A stretch of DNA of 64,000 bases from Burkholderia cepacia (GTDB taxonomy: Bacteria; Pseudomonadota; Gammaproteobacteria; Burkholderiales; Burkholderiaceae): contig NZ_LDWR01000018.1 in NCBI RefSeq assembly GCF_001039005.1, positions 1 through 64,000 of the forward strand. The letters run 5' to 3'. Positions 60,732 through 64,000 of this stretch are shown here, in pieces. The position numbers and the translations under genes are program-made. Below the pieces are notes generated by a model, which was given only the letters and a program-made list of their open reading frames with translations, was not told the origin of the DNA and made no database searches. Within the stretch, counting starts at the first letter, position 1. Each line of letters starts with the position of its first letter.

Positions 60732-61619
60732 TCAGCGATTGATTTCGTCCGCCGAGATCAGTTCGACCACCAGCACCTGCGCGGGCCCCTGCAGGTAGTA
60801 CTCGTGTTCGAGCGGTTCCCGCAGCTTCATGAACGTTTCCGAACCGACCTGCATCGTTTCGCCCGCATGCATCCGCGCGCCGCTTTCGAGCAGGTAGTGC
60901 ATCACGTTGTTGAAGATGCCGGAATAGCGTTCGCCTTCGTGATGGCCTTGCGCGAGCGCGGCGAAATCGGGCAGGCCGAACACGTCGGCGCCATAGGTGC
61001 GCATCCACACGCCTTCGACGCCTTCGACCTCGTATTTCACGAAGCCGCAGAAGAACAGGTTCAGCGGGATCGCGCGCAGCACTTCGAGGCTCTCTTCGCC
61101 GAGTTCCTTCGCATTGAAGACACCGGCCGGCAACGACGTATGCGCGTGCTCGTTCAGCACCGCGAGGCCGTTCTGTTCGGCCAGCGCGCCGGCGACGGCC
61201 GCCAGTGCGACGTACTGGTCGAGCGGATCGGGTTCGTGTCCGGCGTAGTACAGGATCACGTGGCTGCGGCTCGCGCGCACCTGCTGCTTCAGGTCCTGCC
61301 CGTAGTGGGCGGGCGCGACGCACGCTTCCAGCGCGTCGGACGGATAGGGCGCATCGAAGCCGACCAGCCGGACGACGTGCTTGCCCCAGCCGACGAGCCC
61401 GAATACCTGCTCCAGCGTCGGCTCGGTTTCGACGCGCGCCTGCTGCATGCTCGGATGGTACGCACGCAGCGCGGCCGTCAGCGACGCGATATCGACCTGC
61501 AGCGGACCGTCGAAGACGACCGTCACACTCAGCGGATTTTCGGTGTCGGATGCGGCGACCAGCGCGGCCGGGTTTTCGGGTTCTTCCTTGCGGCCAAAGA
61601 ATCGGGATATCAGGCTCAT
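60732..61619 (-). CDS. DUF4261-type protein
   Basis: A 295-residue soluble protein that I place with DUF4261: MSLISRFFGRKEEPENPAAL at the start, VTVVFDGPLQVDIASLTAAL, and in the C-terminal half EGVWMRTYGADVFGLPDFAA and YSGIFNNVMHYLLESGARMH. The open frame extends to 61793, but ATG 61619 gives the natural start. Function unknown. Confidence 0.8.
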   Translation of the reverse strand: MSLISRFFGRKEEPENPAALVAASDTENPLSVTVVFDGPLQVDIASLTAALRAYHPSMQQARVETEPTLEQVFGLVGWGKHVVRLVGFDAPYPSDALEACVAPAHYGQDLKQQVRASRSHVILYYAGHEPDPLDQYVALAAVAGALAEQNGLAVLNEHAHTSLPAGVFNAKELGEESLEVLRAIPLNLFFCGFVKYEVEGVEGVWMRTYGADVFGLPDFAALAQGHHEGERYSGIFNNVMHYLLESGARMHAGETMQVGSETFMKLREPLEHEYYLQGPAQVLVVELISADEINR

Positions 61620-61831
61620 GGATGTTGTTGGTGTCGAAGCCGTTTCAGGGAGGAAAGCCCTGTTCTCTCGGTCAGGGCCCGCCGTCAGAATGACGGCCGC
61701 CCGTAGTTTCTCCGGGTTCGACGAATCTGGCAAATGCGCGATCGCGCGGCCGTGGCGCGTTCGAACGCATTCAGGGGGAGGTGGCGTGGACACGCCGGAT
61801 CACGCGGGCGCACGGCCCGCGGCAGCGCCGG

Positions 61832-62284
61832 TCAGTGCGGCAGCGCTTCGGCTTCGGCCCAGCGCTTGAACGAATCGAGACGCCGGCGCGTCTGCACGAG
61901 ATAGAACGCGCCGATCAGCGGTTCGAGCAGCCAGCGCAGCCAGGCCGGCTGAGCGCGGAAGTTGTACGTGAATTTCACCTCGGTCGTGCCCGGCGTGTGT
62001 TCGGTGAAATTCCAGCTGCCGCTGAAGCGTTCGAGCACCTTCGGCCCGTCGACCATTTCGACAGCGGCGACCTGCGGCGGACGGTACGAGATGTAGCGCG
62101 ACACCATCGTCGCGCCCGACTGGCTGCGGCAGAACGCGTCGACGCCGACGTCGGCCGTCGTGCTGTCGAGCAGATAGGCGTCGATGAGGAAGCTGTCCCA
62201 CACGAGTCGCCGCGCGTAATCCTGCGACCACGTGAAGAGGCGTCTGCGATCGACACCGACGGTTCGGCTGACTGAGATCCTCAT
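61832..62284 (-). CDS. SRPBCC-family (polyketide cyclase/RatA-like) protein
   Basis: A 150-residue START-fold protein: RTVGVDRRRLFTWSQDYARR, WNFTEHTPGTTEVKFTYNFR and LEPLIGAFYLVQTRRRLDSF. Probably binds a hydrophobic ligand. Stands alone, divergent from nadM. Confidence 0.82.
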   Translation of the reverse strand: MRISVSRTVGVDRRRLFTWSQDYARRLVWDSFLIDAYLLDSTTADVGVDAFCRSQSGATMVSRYISYRPPQVAAVEMVDGPKVLERFSGSWNFTEHTPGTTEVKFTYNFRAQPAWLRWLLEPLIGAFYLVQTRRRLDSFKRWAEAEALPH

Positions 62285-62365
62285 GATGGCGGGCGCCGTA
62301 GCGCGGATTGGGATGAAATCGAGTGTAACCCGCCGGCGCCGTGCATTTCTTCAGACTTGGTCAAG

Positions 62366-62440
62366 TCGAGCATGTGCTCGATTGACGCACTTCGGGATTT
62401 CCCCTAGGATTTATCCCAACCCTTCGGGAAAGACCCGAAG
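62366..62440 (+). promoter_or_regulatory. nadM promoter with upstream palindrome and leader hairpin
   Basis: A perfect 16-bp palindrome TCGAGCATGTGCTCGA (62366-62381) abuts -35 TTGACG (62382-62387); a 17-bp spacer leads to -10 TAGGAT (62405-62410). The leader then holds a hairpin CTTCGGG-AAAGA-CCCGAAG (62422-62440) before GAGGGAG and ATG 62466. The palindrome suggests a regulator of NAD salvage. Confidence 0.6.
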
Positions 62441-62465
62441 CGTTTCAATCTCTTGAGGGAGCCTC

Positions 62466-63506
62466 ATGAGCACGCAACAGAACCGGCGCTTCGACGCGCT
62501 CGTTTTCATTGGTCGTTTCCAGCCTCCGCATCGTGGTCACCTGAATGTGCTGAAGTCGGCACTGAGCCGGGCCGAGCGCGTGTGCGTGCTGATCGGGTCG
62601 ACCGACAAGCCCCGTACCATCAAGGATCCGTTCTCGTTCGACGAGCGCCGCCAGATGCTGGCTTCGCTGCTCGACGCGTCCGAGCGCGACCGCGTGACGG
62701 TCGCGCCGCTGCAGGATTCGACCTACAACGACGGCGACTGGGTGCGCTGGGTACAGGACGCGGTCGCGTCCGCGCTCGGCGACGTCGCGCAGCGCAAGGT
62801 CGGGCTGATCGGCCACGAGAAGGACGCCACATCGTATTACCTGCGGATGTTCCCGCAATGGGAGCTCGTCGACGTCGACGCGACGGAAGACATTTCCGCC
62901 ACCGAGATCCGCGACCAGTATTTCGCCGAACGCACCAACAGCTTCGTGCAGTGGGCCGTGCCGGAACCCGTGTTCGGCTGGCTCGAGCGTTTCCGCACGC
63001 AGCCGGAATTCGCGCAGCTGAAGTCGGAAGCCGAATTCATCGCCGCGTATCGCAAGGCATGGGCGGCCGCGCCATATCCCGTCACGTTCGTGACGGTCGA
63101 CGCGGTGGTCGTGCACTCGGGCCATATCCTGCTCGTGCGCCGCCGCAGCGAACCGGGCCGCGGCCTGTGGGCGCTGCCGGGCGGATTCGTGAACCAGGAC
63201 GAGCGGCTCGACGCGGCCTGCATCCGCGAGTTGCGCGAGGAGACCGGCCTGAAACTGCCGGAGCCCGTGCTGCGCGGCTCGATCAAGGATCGGCAGGTGT
63301 TCGATCACCCGACCCGTTCGCTGCGCGGCCGCACGATCACGCACGCATGCCTGTTCAACTTCCCGACCGGCGAGCTGCCGCGCGTGAAGGGCAGCGACGA
63401 CGCCGACAAGGCGCGCTGGGTGCCGCTCAACGAATTCGCGCAGATGCGCAACGTGATGTTCGAGGATCACTTCGACATCGCGTATCACTTCCTGGGGAAG
63501 CTGTGA
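62466..63506 (+). CDS. nadM: Bifunctional NMN adenylyltransferase / Nudix hydrolase
   Basis: A 346-residue fusion. Residues 1-185 are a NadM-type nucleotidyltransferase (GRFQPPHRGH at 16-25, ATEDISATEIRDQYFAERT); residues 205-345 are a Nudix domain with the box GGFVNQDERLDAACIRELRE and ETGL (239-262). The pair makes NAD from NMN and hydrolyses ADP-ribose-type compounds. It precedes nadV, giving a two-gene nicotinamide salvage route. Its Nudix partner domain resembles the NrtR regulator fold, but no HTH is present. Confidence 0.95.
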   Translation: MSTQQNRRFDALVFIGRFQPPHRGHLNVLKSALSRAERVCVLIGSTDKPRTIKDPFSFDERRQMLASLLDASERDRVTVAPLQDSTYNDGDWVRWVQDAVASALGDVAQRKVGLIGHEKDATSYYLRMFPQWELVDVDATEDISATEIRDQYFAERTNSFVQWAVPEPVFGWLERFRTQPEFAQLKSEAEFIAAYRKAWAAAPYPVTFVTVDAVVVHSGHILLVRRRSEPGRGLWALPGGFVNQDERLDAACIRELREETGLKLPEPVLRGSIKDRQVFDHPTRSLRGRTITHACLFNFPTGELPRVKGSDDADKARWVPLNEFAQMRNVMFEDHFDIAYHFLGKL

Positions 63507-63580
63507 TCCGCTGATTCCCCGCATTCCGGTCCGCCGCGACAGACGCGGCGGCACGTCAACGGCCTAGAGGAGCTCTAGCC

Positions 63581-64000
63581 ATGCAAAACGATCTCGGTGG
63601 CTTTGCCGCGGTTCTCGCCAATCCGATCCTCAATACGGATTCGTACAAGGCTTCCCACTTCCTGCAATATCCGCCCGACGCGTCGGCGATGTTCTCGTAC
63701 GTCGAATCGCGCGGCGGTCGTTATGACCGCACGTTGTTCTTCGGGCTGCAGATGCTGCTGAAGGAATATCTGTGCAAGCCGGTCACGCACGCGATGATCG
63801 ACGAAGCGCGCGATTTCTTCACGGTGCACGGCGAGCCGTTCAACGAAGCAGGGTGGCGTTATATCGTCGAACGCTACGACGGTTACCTGCCGGTGAAGAT
63901 CCGCGCGGTGCCCGAGGGTTCGGTCGTGCCGGTACACAACGTGCTGATGACCGTCGAATGCGACGATCCGCAGGTGTTCTGGCTCGCGTCGTATCTCGAG
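63581..64000 (+). CDS. nadV: Nicotinamide phosphoribosyltransferase, 3' truncated by the window edge
   Basis: The first 140 residues of a NAMPT-type enzyme (about 460-500 when complete): NPILNTDSYKASHFLQYPPD, MFSYVESRGGRYDRTLFFGL and VKIRAVPEGSVVPVHNVLMT. It converts nicotinamide and PRPP to NMN, the substrate of the upstream gene. AGAGGAGC at 63566-63573 precedes ATG 63581. The frame is open to the end of the window. Confidence 0.93.
   Translation, partial: MQNDLGGFAAVLANPILNTDSYKASHFLQYPPDASAMFSYVESRGGRYDRTLFFGLQMLLKEYLCKPVTHAMIDEARDFFTVHGEPFNEAGWRYIVERYDGYLPVKIRAVPEGSVVPVHNVLMTVECDDPQVFWLASYLE

Noticed and set aside
1-64000. CRISPR arrays, tRNA/rRNA genes, prophage structural genes
   Set aside because: None seen on reading either strand; no regularly spaced repeats and no phage head or tail genes.

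Overview
The window looks like Burkholderia chromosomal DNA, most likely from the B. cepacia complex. The genes are GC-rich and use GC-ending codons, there is a CeoB/BpeB-type RND pump with an OprM-type lipoprotein, the porin is burkholderial, and the transcription-factor repertoire fits. Assignment to genus is inference from gene content; no rRNA or tRNA was seen, and no CRISPR array.

Layout. (1) 1-5.0 kb: 3' part of an RND efflux operon, then a Bcr/CflA drug transporter. (2) 5.4-43.6 kb: a long accessory stretch full of catabolic genes and broken DNA. 6.3-21.2 kb holds an acyl-CoA/retro-aldol type degradation cluster (ene-reductase, MFS transporter, TetR, SCP2-thiolase-like aldolase plus DUF35 partner, two near-identical AMP-ligases, SDR, enoyl-CoA hydratase, epoxide-hydrolase-like enzyme, nitronate monooxygenase-like enzyme). 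Five promoters here share one TTGC-N10-GCAA operator lying between the -35 and -10, which suggests a single TetR regulon spread by duplication. The same stretch carries fragments of extra ligase, thiolase and ene-reductase copies and a decayed Tn3 transposase. 21.7-23.2 kb: porin and BON protein. 23.7-30.1 kb: a ferulate module (ech-vdh-fcs-acyl-CoA dehydrogenase) that sits between two consecutive pieces of one broken amidohydrolase gene. 30.5-39.8 kb: a flavin monooxygenase with divergent LysR, then an apparent operon of SRPBCC, FAH-family hydrolase, VOC dioxygenase-like, 2Fe-2S reductase, NIPSNAP, SDR and GntR genes, followed by an aldehyde dehydrogenase. 40-43.6 kb: IS3 and ISNCY-type transposase remnants around a sedolisin peptidase.

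(3) 43.8-64 kb: core-like, very GC-rich DNA. It begins with a putrescine-utilisation-type set (gamma-glutamylputrescine oxidase, HTH-cupin regulator under a tandem palindromic operator, glutamine-synthetase-type ligase), then a flavin monooxygenase/LysR pair and several envelope or stress genes. 52.0-58.8 kb is a divergent polyamine/membrane locus: a membrane-anchored spermidine synthase and a Tat/lipoprotein-type flavin oxidase on one strand, and DUF350, SPFH-SHOCT, DUF4178, a 49-residue membrane peptide and AdoMet decarboxylase on the other. The window ends with NAD salvage genes (nadM-Nudix fusion, nadV).

The most interesting points are the dispersed TetR operator family and its decayed third ligase copy, the Cys-to-Ser thiolase that is probably a retro-aldolase, the ferulate module inserted in an amidohydrolase gene, and the membrane-coupled polyamine locus.
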